Positions 20,994 to 29,862 of a DNA stretch of 64,000 nucleotides are shown here, piece after piece. Position numbers and translations under genes: made by a program. Numbering within the stretch: position 1 is the stretch's first letter; every line of letters begins with the position of its first letter. The notes under the pieces are model-generated. The model made no database searches. It worked only from the letters and a program-made list of their open reading frames with translations, and was not told the DNA's origin. The DNA is from Candidatus Wallbacteria bacterium (GTDB taxonomy: Bacteria > Muiribacteriota > UBA6191 > JACPRK01): assembly GCA_016190005.1 (NCBI GenBank), contig JACPRK010000105.1, positions 1 to 64,000 of the forward strand, read 5' to 3'.

Positions 20994-21479
20994 TTACTTC
21001 GTCAGCTTCTCTTTCTGGAGCCAGCCCTTCACCGTTTCCCACGCCTCTTCGCCCGACGACAGCTTCTTCGCCTTCTTCGAGTAGAGAATCAGATGAGGGA
21101 TCGAGTGGATGTCGTACTTCTTCACGAAGGGGGCCTCCCAGTTGATGCCCCGGCCTTCCTTGGTCTCCACCGTGCCGATGTCGAGCTTCAGAATGCGCAA
21201 GCCCTTGCGCTTCTGCGCCAGCTGATCCAGCTTCGGCGACAGCTTGCGGCACGGGGGACAGGCCTCGCTGAAGATGTCCACGATGGTCGTGGCGCCCTTC
21301 TTCACCAGCTTGTCGATGTCATGGTCGCCGCTGGAGACATCCACCACGGTGACCGCTCCGCTGCTGGCGTGGGCCGGCGTCGCCTCGATGCGCTTGGACT
21401 CCTCGGCCCTGACAATGCCGGAATGGGTCACGAGCAGGGCGGCCGCAATCCCCACTCGGGTGATGATCCTGAAAAACAC
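20994..21479 (-). CDS. Secreted thioredoxin-like protein
   Basis: TTIVDIFSEACPPCRKLSPKLDQLA CxxC motif, YDIHSIPHLILY cis-Pro; GTG start with signal peptide. Confidence 0.85.
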   Translation of the reverse strand: MFFRIITRVGIAAALLVTHSGIVRAEESKRIEATPAHASSGAVTVVDVSSGDHDIDKLVKKGATTIVDIFSEACPPCRKLSPKLDQLAQKRKGLRILKLDIGTVETKEGRGINWEAPFVKKYDIHSIPHLILYSKKAKKLSSGEEAWETVKGWLQKEKLTK

Positions 21480-21579
21480 GTCTCTCCTCCGTTCGGGAGC
21501 GCTCGAGTGGCTCGAGGCTGGTAGGGGTCCCCCAGGAATCGCCAGGATACCATCTCGACGGATGGGAGAGCCCGACGAT

Positions 21580-23304
21580 TTACTGCGCCCCGGGGGGGGC
21601 GGCCGGAAGCTGTGACAGCTCATAGCTGCCGATGGCGGTGCGCCCGCCAGGCTCCCGGAAGTGCTCGCAATCGGCCGCAACGATCAGGCGTGCCGTTGGA
21701 TCGGCCTGGGCTGCTCTCGGGATGGTGATGCGGTATCGGCCCCGGTCCCGGCGCATCACGCTGAAGCCATGCGGCGTGCGACCGCCTAGCGAGACGCCGA
21801 CCGAGAGCGCTCCGCCCAGTCGCACGTCCAGCGCGTCCAGGTCCAGTGGCCCGCCGGCGGCGTTGGTCGACCGCAAGTCGAACTGGCCCGGTGCCGTCCG
21901 GCGCGTGAGCGATAGCTTCACATGGTGGGGGAAGGCGTAGGCCGTGTAGATCCGGTCGACCGGAATCGCCCGGTAGGCGAGCCGGGTGTCCCCGGCGAGC
22001 GGGAAGTCGATTCCGCGGTCGCACGAGACCTCGGCGATCAGCACGCACGGCTTGCCGTTGATGTCGGCCTTACCGATAGCCGCCCCGCCGTGCAGGGCGT
22101 ACGACTTGCGGCGCAACATCGTCGAGTCGAAGCGGATGAGCAGGATGCCGTGCGCCCGCAGGGCGCCTTCGATGCGGCTCGCGTTCTCAGCCACGGTGTG
22201 CCTGTCCCGCATCTCGCGGCTGAGGACCTCCACGTACTCGGCCTCCATCCCGTAGCGCCACGGGGCGGCGGCGTAGGTCGTCGGGTTCGTCACGCCGGCC
22301 CGCTCCAGCGGCTCCGCAAGCACCGGCTCGCGGACCTCGGTCAGCACCTTGCAAAACCCCTCCAGTCCCAGGGTCACCGATTCGCCCGTGACCGGGTCGC
22401 GCACGAAGGCCAGCGGCAGGCACGCCAGGCCCCGGTGCCGGTACTGGACCTCGACCTCACGCGGGTCGACGCCCGCTTGCGCAAGGCCGGTCAGCCAACC
22501 CGTGTGGGTCAGTGGAGGCATCTCCATCCGGCTCCGCCACCAGTCGGCCACGACCGACGCGCCGGCCGCGATGCTCTTCAGGGGTGGGTCGAGTTGACCC
22601 GGTCCGTAGCGCAGCGGCTGCCGCAGTCTGTTGGAGGCGTTCATCTGCGCTACGTGGTCGATGAGGGGGTCCTGCAGCTTGGCGAACTGCCTGTTCCATC
22701 CACGAATCAAGTACACGCCGGGCAGTCGGGTCGGATCGGCCACCGGGATCGGCTGGTAGCAGTTCTCGAGCCGAGGTTCCGGAAAGCGCATGCCGCGCTG
22801 TTGCTCCAGCCGGGCTAGAGCTTCAGCCTCGCTCAACAGCATCGCCGGCTGCGCTTCGGGCCGGAACGGGGGCCAGGCCAGGATAGTGCCGTTGGCGGGA
22901 TCGACGTGGAAGTAGCCGCAGACCCGCTCCGAGCGGTCGGGGAGCGCTCGGGTGAGCGCGGGCACCACGTACCTCACCAGTTGCCCGCCGCTCCGCATCG
23001 CGAAGGGGTAGCCTGCCCGGTCAATCTTCGCCACGAAACGGGCGCGTTGGGCCGCGAGCGGGTCGCCCGGGTCCGGTTTGCCCGCCTTGGCCGCCGAGAG
23101 CGCCTCGGCCAGCCGCCGAGAGATCTCTGCCGGTGGCAGGCTGGCGCGCTCCGGGGCGGCCGCCCGGGCGGGTGCCGTTGCGATGGACGTCTGGGGCTGG
23201 GCCGCTCTGTTGCGTGCCCGCCGGGTCCTGGCGGCGGCGGGGCCAGCCTCCGCCAGGACCAGTATCGCCATCAGCGCCAGGAGCAGGAACCGTCTCGAAC
23301 TCAC
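21580..23304 (-). CDS. Secreted protein of unknown function
   Basis: Signal peptide MSSRRFLLLALMAILVLAEAGPAAA; long codon-biased ORF. Confidence 0.78.
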   Translation of the reverse strand: MSSRRFLLLALMAILVLAEAGPAAARTRRARNRAAQPQTSIATAPARAAAPERASLPPAEISRRLAEALSAAKAGKPDPGDPLAAQRARFVAKIDRAGYPFAMRSGGQLVRYVVPALTRALPDRSERVCGYFHVDPANGTILAWPPFRPEAQPAMLLSEAEALARLEQQRGMRFPEPRLENCYQPIPVADPTRLPGVYLIRGWNRQFAKLQDPLIDHVAQMNASNRLRQPLRYGPGQLDPPLKSIAAGASVVADWWRSRMEMPPLTHTGWLTGLAQAGVDPREVEVQYRHRGLACLPLAFVRDPVTGESVTLGLEGFCKVLTEVREPVLAEPLERAGVTNPTTYAAAPWRYGMEAEYVEVLSREMRDRHTVAENASRIEGALRAHGILLIRFDSTMLRRKSYALHGGAAIGKADINGKPCVLIAEVSCDRGIDFPLAGDTRLAYRAIPVDRIYTAYAFPHHVKLSLTRRTAPGQFDLRSTNAAGGPLDLDALDVRLGGALSVGVSLGGRTPHGFSVMRRDRGRYRITIPRAAQADPTARLIVAADCEHFREPGGRTAIGSYELSQLPAAPPGAQ

Positions 23305-23490
23305 GCGCCGTTTGCCTCCCGGTCATCCGTTCCCGTCCACGCTTGACGGGAGCGGCGGCCAGTGTACCATACTCACCTCGCCCGGCCGGTGGACCCGCCA
23401 CTGCCGCGTCCGAAGCTCGCTCGTCGGTCTGCCTGGCTCGCCCGAAGTCAGACCCGCCCGGATTGGGGCCCCTGGCCCTGAGGTCTACAA

Positions 23491-23871
23491 ATGGACAGCA
23501 GAATGGTCACGACGGCCTTCCACCTCGAGGGATGGCGTACGGCCAAGCAGTACGGTGTGGTGCGCGGGATCTCCGTGCGCTCCCGTTCCATCCTGGGCAA
23601 CATCGCCGGGGGGCTCCAGACGCTCCTGGGCGGCGACATCAGCATCTACCGGAACCTCTGCGAAAAGGCTCGCAAGGAGGCCTTCGATGTCATGATGCAG
23701 CACGCCGAGGAGGTCGGGGCCAACGCCATCATCGGCATGCGTTACGACGCCAACGAGGTCATCGACGGTGTCACGGAGGTCCTCTGCTACGGCACCGCCG
23801 TGGGCGTCGAAAAGATCAGCGCGGAAGATACCCGCGGCGAGATCGGCGCCGAAGAGGTCATCCGCGGCTGA
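23491..23871 (+). CDS. YbjQ/UPF0145 family heavy-metal-binding domain protein
   Basis: VVRGISVRSRSILGNIAGGLQTLLGGDISIYRNLCEKARKEAFDVMMQHAEEVGANAIIGMRYD. Confidence 0.9.
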   Translation: MDSRMVTTAFHLEGWRTAKQYGVVRGISVRSRSILGNIAGGLQTLLGGDISIYRNLCEKARKEAFDVMMQHAEEVGANAIIGMRYDANEVIDGVTEVLCYGTAVGVEKISAEDTRGEIGAEEVIRG

Positions 23872-23875
23872 GGCC

Positions 23876-23988
23876 CCCGCTCATTCTGGGCTTGTCGAAC
23901 CCCGCTCACGCTGAGCTTGTCGCACCCCGCTCATGCTGAGCTTGTCGAAGCACCACCCTGAGCAGACCGCGTAGCGGTCGTGTCGAGG
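23876..23988. repeat. 25-bp tandem repeat x3 (cccgctca-n-gctgagcttgtcgaa) followed by REP-like palindrome ctgagcagaccgcgtagcggtcgtgtcgaggg
   Basis: Copies start at 23876, 23901, 23926; the palindromic tail resembles 5386-5420. Confidence 0.88.
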
Positions 23989-24001
23989 GCCCCCGCCCGG
24001 G

Positions 24002-24463
24002 TTACTTCCGCTTCTTCTTGCCCGCTCCGTTGGGCGGAAAGAGGACCTCGGCGCGGTCGACGAAGCTGGCCAGCATCTTCGGGAGCATCTGCTTGGTCAG
24101 CTGATCCATGATGAACCCCGGGACGAACAGGCCGAACCCGACTTCCAGGGAGTAGGTGACCTCCGTCTCGTCCCCGCCCAGCGCCTTGAGGTGCCAGGAG
24201 CCGTTGTTCTTTCGCAGCAGGTTGCTCTCCAGCAGTGTCCATTCGAGTGACTTGCCGGGCTTCTCGACGGTCTGGATGGTGTAGTCGACCTTCTTCATCA
24301 AGTCGAGTACGAACTTCACCTTGCAGCCTGACTTCTTGCGCTCGAGAATCGTGCATTCGGTCATCCCGTCCACGAACTCGGGATAGCGATTGTAGTCGCT
24401 GATGACGCTGTAAAAGTCCTGGATGGAAACCCGGACGATTGTCTGCTCGGTTGCCTGTGCCAT
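24002..24463 (-). CDS. SRPBCC/START-like (coenzyme Q-binding/polyketide cyclase-type) protein
   Basis: FYSVISDYNRYPEFVDGMTECTILERKKSGCKVKFVLDLMKKVDYTIQ pattern. Confidence 0.82.
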   Translation of the reverse strand: MAQATEQTIVRVSIQDFYSVISDYNRYPEFVDGMTECTILERKKSGCKVKFVLDLMKKVDYTIQTVEKPGKSLEWTLLESNLLRKNNGSWHLKALGGDETEVTYSLEVGFGLFVPGFIMDQLTKQMLPKMLASFVDRAEVLFPPNGAGKKKRK

Positions 24464-24596
24464 CGGTTCCTTGCGGGGTAGCGGGGTCTGTGGAAAGCGG
24501 GTGAGATCCTATCACAAGGAGGCGCGCGGGTGATATCCTTGCGCCGCCTTCGGGAGCGGCTGTGAACCCGAAGGGCTGGATGAGCGGCGGGGAGCT

Positions 24597-25904
24597 GTGA
24601 CGGACACTCGGAAGGCGGTGCTTGCGAATCGGGGCGACAATCCCCGGGTTCGGGCGCGCCTGGAGTGCCGTCGATGGGCGGCGGGATTGCTGGTGGTCCT
24701 GCTCGCGGCGGCCGGCGGAGCCTGCTGGGCCCAGCAGGAGAGCGCGGAGCCGCCGGAGGTCCGCGAGATCCTCGAGGCGCGGGAGAGCCGGTCGGCCCAA
24801 GACGCCACGACGGCCACGAACTGGACCACCGAGGATTCCGGGCTGCTGGACGAGGTTGCCGAAGGGGCCAAGGGATTCGGACGCAGGGCGGGCCGATTCC
24901 TGGGACGTGTTGCGGCCAGCGTCGGCGATGGCGCCCGTCGAGCCGGCAGAAGTGTCGGACGCAACGCGCGCAAGCTGGCAAATCGGCTCTCCCACCGCCA
25001 GGTCGATCTCACCAAGCCGGGCGTCCCGTCCAACCTGGCGCTGGTGATCCCCGGGACCGACCTGGGTGTTCGCGTCCTCAAGCAGATCGACCGCTACGGC
25101 CACTACGATCCGGGCTGGGCGCACGCGCCCACCTTCATCGGCAGCATCCAGAAGCGGTGGCCGGATTCCCAGGTGAAGCTTTTCACCTGGCTGTCGGGCC
25201 CCGATCCCATCACCATCGACGCCGCCGCTAGCGGGCTCTACCACTTCATCCGCCAGTGGCGGACCGAGCACCCCCGCAAGCTGGTGCGCATCTACGCCCA
25301 CTCCAACGGAGGAAACGTCGCCCTGCACGCTGCCGCCAGGCACAAGCCCGGTCCGGGCGAGAGCCCCATCTTCATCGACGAGCTGATCACGGCAGGCACG
25401 CCGCTGAAGCCCGACGACGAGATGTCCACCCGCTTTGGCGCCATCGCGAAAATCGTCTTCGTGTTCACGCGCAACGACTGGGTGGCCGGCGACGTGCGGG
25501 GCAGCTCGATGGCCCACCGGGACCCGAGAATGGGGGTCGTGCCGAAGATCCTCGGCAGCGGCCACACGCCGGAGCTGGCGATCATGGCGAAGATGTTCAA
25601 GAGCGCGCCGGTCCAGTCCCCCACGACGCACCAGTACGTCGTGAGCCTCGACGCGACGACGGCCACGACCCGGACGGTCGACCAGACCCTGCGAGAGACT
25701 TACGGGCAGGACTTCTTCGAGCGCCGGGAGGCCGGAACCCTCGGCGAGGTCGACGCCAGCGACATCGCCGCGGGCCACTCCGACTACAACCGTCCGGAGG
25801 TCAACGTGGCCATCCTGGAGCGGGTGACAGCCTTCGACCGCGGGCAGTTCCCGGACGCGGCACTGGCCCCTATGACCCCGACGACCGGCGGCGCTCCGAA
25901 GTAG
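24597..25904 (+). CDS. Secreted alpha/beta-hydrolase-like protein
   Basis: LALVIPGTDLG, VRIYAHSNGGNVALHAA nucleophile elbow; N-terminal signal-like segment; GTG start. Confidence 0.68.
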   Translation: MTDTRKAVLANRGDNPRVRARLECRRWAAGLLVVLLAAAGGACWAQQESAEPPEVREILEARESRSAQDATTATNWTTEDSGLLDEVAEGAKGFGRRAGRFLGRVAASVGDGARRAGRSVGRNARKLANRLSHRQVDLTKPGVPSNLALVIPGTDLGVRVLKQIDRYGHYDPGWAHAPTFIGSIQKRWPDSQVKLFTWLSGPDPITIDAAASGLYHFIRQWRTEHPRKLVRIYAHSNGGNVALHAAARHKPGPGESPIFIDELITAGTPLKPDDEMSTRFGAIAKIVFVFTRNDWVAGDVRGSSMAHRDPRMGVVPKILGSGHTPELAIMAKMFKSAPVQSPTTHQYVVSLDATTATTRTVDQTLRETYGQDFFERREAGTLGEVDASDIAAGHSDYNRPEVNVAILERVTAFDRGQFPDAALAPMTPTTGGAPK

Positions 25905-26502
25905 TGGCGCGTGCCCAAGGACCGGCGGTCCGAGCGTCCGGGGCGAACCTCCGGATCCCTTCCAGAACGAGCAGCTTCTCCTTGAGGCAGATGCCGCCGG
26001 TGGCAGAGAAGCCCCCCACTCCGCTTGCGCCGAGCACGCGGTGGCAGGGCACCACGATCGGCAGCGGGTTCTTGCCCAGCGCTTGACCGATGGCGCGGGC
26101 GGCGCCCGGCTTGCCGAGCTCGCGCGCGATTCCGCCGTAGGTCGAGGTCATCCCCCACGGGATTCGGCGGGCGCAGTCGTAGACGGCACGTGCGAAGGGG
26201 GCGACGGCGGCCAAGTCGAGCTCGACGGTGTCGAAGTCGACCGGCTCACCGGCGGCGTAGCGGGTCAGCTGCTCGACAAGTCGGGCGGCCCTGCCAGAAG
26301 CGGTGCCCGGGCGGGCGCCCAGCTCCTCGGCGCGCGCCACGAGAGCCGCTCGGGTCGGCTCCGGCAACAAGATCCCGCGGATGCCTTGCGCTGTCCAGAT
26401 GAGGCCGCAGGTGCCGAGCGCAGTGCCGAACAGGCAGTACTCGGCCTCTGGGCCCTTCGATCGGGGGGGGAGTCTTGCCGATTGGGAGAAGAGAGAGCCC
26501 AT
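25870..26502 (-). CDS. ogt: Methylated-DNA--protein-cysteine S-methyltransferase
   Basis: IPWGMTSTYGGIARELGKPGAARAIGQALGKNPLPIVVPCHRVLGASGVGGFSATGGICLKEKLLVLEG; start trimmed from 26598. Confidence 0.95.
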   Translation of the reverse strand: MGSLFSQSARLPPRSKGPEAEYCLFGTALGTCGLIWTAQGIRGILLPEPTRAALVARAEELGARPGTASGRAARLVEQLTRYAAGEPVDFDTVELDLAAVAPFARAVYDCARRIPWGMTSTYGGIARELGKPGAARAIGQALGKNPLPIVVPCHRVLGASGVGGFSATGGICLKEKLLVLEGIRRFAPDARTAGPWARATTSERRRSSGS

Positions 26503-26555
26503 CGACTCGAGTGTACACCCCGCACGGCCGAGCGCCACTGCCAGGAGGAACGGAA

Positions 26556-26921
26556 ATGGCCCAGAAGAAGGATGCGAGTCGCCCCGTGGAACTGACACCC
26601 TACGAGACCAAGCTTGCTGGCAGGCACCCGGACGTCGAGGAGGCCATCGACACGCTCGATCCGATCGAAGCCGTCAGCTTCCGTCAGACGCTGCGGCTAG
26701 CGCTGGGCCACGCAGACGCCCGGCTGGCCCGATTGGCCGCGGATGCCATCTCGCGGGCGCGCGCCTGCCACACCCTCTTCGAGGTGAGCGATCTGCCCCG
26801 GCTACGCAAAGCCGCCGAAGCGGGCGACGCGGCCAACCGTCTCTACGCGACGGCCCTCTTGCTGGCGCTTTCAGGCTTCCGCTGGCACGTCGAGGAAGAA
26901 GAGCAGCTGCAGGCCGCGTGA
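26556..26921 (+). CDS. Small conserved-looking protein of unknown function
   Basis: RBS aggaacggaa before ATG at 26556; codon bias. Confidence 0.65.
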   Translation: MAQKKDASRPVELTPYETKLAGRHPDVEEAIDTLDPIEAVSFRQTLRLALGHADARLARLAADAISRARACHTLFEVSDLPRLRKAAEAGDAANRLYATALLLALSGFRWHVEEEEQLQAA

Positions 26922-26936
26922 GCGGGGCGGTTCTCC

Positions 26937-29174
26937 CTACTGCTGCGTCCTGCCGGCCAGCGCGGCGGCACGCCAGGACGAGGTGACCTCGGCAAGCTGC
27001 ATGTAGGCCCCTGGGTTGTCCTGGAAGAACTTCGGCAGCCGCCGGCGGTCGAAGCGGAATCCGGCCACTCGGGTGACGGCCTCGAAGCGGTAGGGCGACG
27101 GCTGGTCGTGCACGAGTTGCTGGACGTCACCGGCGAAGGCGCCGATCTCGAGCAGATCGATGGGGGTGCCGTCGACCAGAACGCGCATCAGGCCGTTACT
27201 GAGGAGCAGTGGGTCGGCTCCCAGCACGGCGCCGACCTCCAGCGAGATTGGCTCCATCAGGGCCTGCAGCTGCGTCTTCTGGTTCGACGTGAAGTCGCGG
27301 AAGACGGGGCTCTCGGAGAGGAGCTCCCAGCTCGGAAGCTCGCGCAGCCTTGCCAGGTGGACGAGCCGATCGGGCAGATTGGTTCCCCGCAGCAGGTGCA
27401 GGAAGGCGGCCCGCTTGAGGGTCAGCACGGTGAGGACGGTCTTTGCCCGGACGTCTGCGATGCGGGGCTGGTCGAGCAACAGCGAGGTCTCGCCGAAGTA
27501 ATCGAAGGCGGAGTAGGTCTTGTACTCGCGCCCCTTCTTCAGGATGGCCGCCTGGCCGGAGAGGATGATGAAGAAGCGGTCGCCGCGCTCGCCCTTGCGG
27601 ACCAAGAGATCGCCTTCCTGGTAGTACTCCTTCTGCACCATGCGGAGGAACTCGGCCGCGCGCGGGGCGGGCAGCTCCGAGAAGAGCTCCACGCGGGCCA
27701 TGACGTCCAGGATCTCGAGCGCCTCCTGAAGGGGCAGATGGGCGGCCCCCAGGTCGATGGTGGCCTCGAGGCCCGTCGGGGCGACCGTGAGCCCCGAGCC
27801 GGGCGGCACGGCCTTTTCGGAGACGTGCACCAGCAGCGTCTTCTGCTTGATCTCCTCTTCGAGTGTCGAGAGGTACTCGATCGGTGTGTGGATGGGCGGT
27901 ATGCCGGCCTCGTGCAGAATCAGCGTGTGGTGCCAGGGAAAGTCGAGAAGCGTGTCGCGCCGCTGCCGGTCGACGACCCCCTGCTCGTGCAAGCGCTGAA
28001 TGGTGCGGGGCTCGTTGAGCGTGTCGGAGGGGTAGAGGAGGCTGCGCCCCCTGAGCTTCACGTCGAACCCGGCGCACGGGACCGAGTGGAAGGAGTACCG
28101 GAAGGTCGCCTCGGCCCCATGGAGGTAGACCGGCTCGCCGACCCTCACAGGCACGTAGTCGAAGAGCGATCGAAACCGCTCGGCGCCCAGGCCGGTCAGT
28201 GAGGCGTACTTGGTCACGAAGCTCCGCATCACCGTCGGAGTGGTGTAGATCGTGATGCGCCCTTCCTCGAGGATCTTCTGCAACGTTCCTGCGTCGTGGT
28301 CGGCGTGGCAGTGGGTGAGGATCAGGGTGTCGACCTGACGGGAGCTGATGTCGTAGCCGCGGAGCCAGTCGACGGAGTCGACGGGCGGATCGACCATGAC
28401 ACCGCGCCCTTCTATCCAGACGATGAATCCACTCGTCTTGTTGGCCGGATCGAAGCCGTGGCCGCTGCCGATGACGGAGAGCCCCAGGAGCGGCATCCAG
28501 AAGGCGCGGAGCGGACCCTCGTGGGGGCCGGACCTGGGCGGCAGCGGCGGATCCGCGGGGAAGCGGGCGCGCTGCACGCCCGATTCGAGCACCGCGATGC
28601 CACCGTCCTCCTGCAGGCAGATGGAGACCCCGGCGGACAGGCGCGCGATGCCGCTGGCGTCGAACTCGACGAACTCGACGATGTCCTCGAGCCTCATCAT
28701 CTCGTTGCCCCGTCTGGGATTGCGCCGGAAGTAGAGCATCTCGGACCGCAAGTCCGGCAAGTCGCGGGTCGGGCCGCCGGCGAACTCCACCGGGTCGAGC
28801 TCCTCGGGGCCGAAGACCGCCTCGGCGAGCACCTGCTCGAGCACGGGCCGCTGCGCGGACCTGCAGACGATGGTGGTCCGGCGGTTCTTGATGAAGAAGT
28901 TGAAGTAGCAGGGGAACTCGAGCTCCGCCAAGCTGATGCCGCGCTCGGTGCAGAAGAGACGCTGCGGCACGATGTAGGTGCACGGGACTCCGCCGGGCAG
29001 GACCATCGTGTCCTTGATGGTTTCCGGGACGACGCCGTACTGTATCCAGCCGGCGGCCGTGGGAAAGAGGAGGCCGCCACGGCCCAAGGGCAGTGCTTCG
29101 ATCGGAGGCGCCACTCTGCTCGATTCTATTGGAGCCGCCCCCGGATACTCAACGGTTCTCAGGTCGATTTGCAT
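26937..29174 (-). CDS. Metallo-beta-lactamase-fold protein fused to a cyclic-nucleotide-binding domain
   Basis: LILTHCHADHDAG (HxHxDH); YYQEGDLLVRKGERGDRFFIILSGQAAILKKG and YFGETSLLLDQPRIADVRA CNB signature. Confidence 0.88.
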   Translation of the reverse strand: MQIDLRTVEYPGAAPIESSRVAPPIEALPLGRGGLLFPTAAGWIQYGVVPETIKDTMVLPGGVPCTYIVPQRLFCTERGISLAELEFPCYFNFFIKNRRTTIVCRSAQRPVLEQVLAEAVFGPEELDPVEFAGGPTRDLPDLRSEMLYFRRNPRRGNEMMRLEDIVEFVEFDASGIARLSAGVSICLQEDGGIAVLESGVQRARFPADPPLPPRSGPHEGPLRAFWMPLLGLSVIGSGHGFDPANKTSGFIVWIEGRGVMVDPPVDSVDWLRGYDISSRQVDTLILTHCHADHDAGTLQKILEEGRITIYTTPTVMRSFVTKYASLTGLGAERFRSLFDYVPVRVGEPVYLHGAEATFRYSFHSVPCAGFDVKLRGRSLLYPSDTLNEPRTIQRLHEQGVVDRQRRDTLLDFPWHHTLILHEAGIPPIHTPIEYLSTLEEEIKQKTLLVHVSEKAVPPGSGLTVAPTGLEATIDLGAAHLPLQEALEILDVMARVELFSELPAPRAAEFLRMVQKEYYQEGDLLVRKGERGDRFFIILSGQAAILKKGREYKTYSAFDYFGETSLLLDQPRIADVRAKTVLTVLTLKRAAFLHLLRGTNLPDRLVHLARLRELPSWELLSESPVFRDFTSNQKTQLQALMEPISLEVGAVLGADPLLLSNGLMRVLVDGTPIDLLEIGAFAGDVQQLVHDQPSPYRFEAVTRVAGFRFDRRRLPKFFQDNPGAYMQLAEVTSSWRAAALAGRTQQ

Positions 29175-29676
29175 GAAGCGACGGCATGACACTTCCAAGG
29201 TGATCTGGGATCTGGTCGCCTTTCTCGGTAAAAGAGGCTGGACGGTCGACCAGGTAGAGCCGCCTCCTGCAGTCTGCATGGCCGCCCGCTGGGTCATGGC
29301 GAGCGCCTTCGTCATGGTCTTCGTCGACGGCACGGCTCGCGGAAGTGGTCGCCCGGAGGAGCTAGTGACCGGATGGGTGGAGCGGCTGCCCGAGACCTTG
29401 AAGAAGCAGGCGAACACGGAGTTTTCCGGCGCCCTGTCGATCTTTCTGGCGGTGACCTTCTGCGACCTGACCGAGCCGTTGGCGACCGAGGCACTGGGCT
29501 GCAAGGACCTGCGCGTGTTTGCCGCGGTGCACGGCTTTTGCCGCGTGGTCGATTTCGAAGAGTGCACGATCCGGGAGCACTCCGGCGTCCCGTTCTTCAC
29601 GAGCTACGGCGCGCAGGACATCCGGGACTTCCTGGCCCAGTGGAAGGCCTTCATCGCCGGCGGGACCGGCGCCTGA
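29173..29676 (+). CDS. Protein of unknown function, divergent from the MBL-CNB gene
   Basis: ORF MKRRHDTSKVIWDLVAFLGKRGW; codon bias. Confidence 0.62.
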   Translation: MKRRHDTSKVIWDLVAFLGKRGWTVDQVEPPPAVCMAARWVMASAFVMVFVDGTARGSGRPEELVTGWVERLPETLKKQANTEFSGALSIFLAVTFCDLTEPLATEALGCKDLRVFAAVHGFCRVVDFEECTIREHSGVPFFTSYGAQDIRDFLAQWKAFIAGGTGA

Positions 29677-29714
29677 AGCTCGCGCGCGACACTCACGCTG
29701 TCCCGGGGCGAAAA

Positions 29715-29776
29715 CCGGTGGCGTCTACCTGTACCGGGTTTTTCTCGAAAAACCCGGTACAGGTAGACGCCACCGG
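29715..29776. repeat. 62-nt perfect inverted repeat (30-bp arms, 2-nt spacer), family 1 hairpin
   Basis: ccggtggcgtctacctgtaccgggtttttc-tc-gaaaaacccggtacaggtagacgccaccgg. Confidence 0.97.
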
Positions 29777-29813
29777 TATTGCGGCTCCCCGCCGTCCGTG
29801 AGCGCACCCACTG

Positions 29814-29862
29814 CCCTCTTCCCTCTTCCCCCTTCCCCCTTCTATCTTCTATCTTCCCTCTT
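29814..29862. repeat. 7-nt tandem array (ccctctt x2, ccccctt x2, ctatctt x2, ccctctt)
   Basis: Read directly; provides the stop codon of the minus-strand CDS ending at 29842. Confidence 0.9.

Noticed and set aside
29715-29776. Ordinary rho-independent terminator
   Set aside because: 30-bp perfect arms, repeated near-identically at 36839 and as a half copy at 6974, go beyond a normal terminator; a terminator side-function remains possible.
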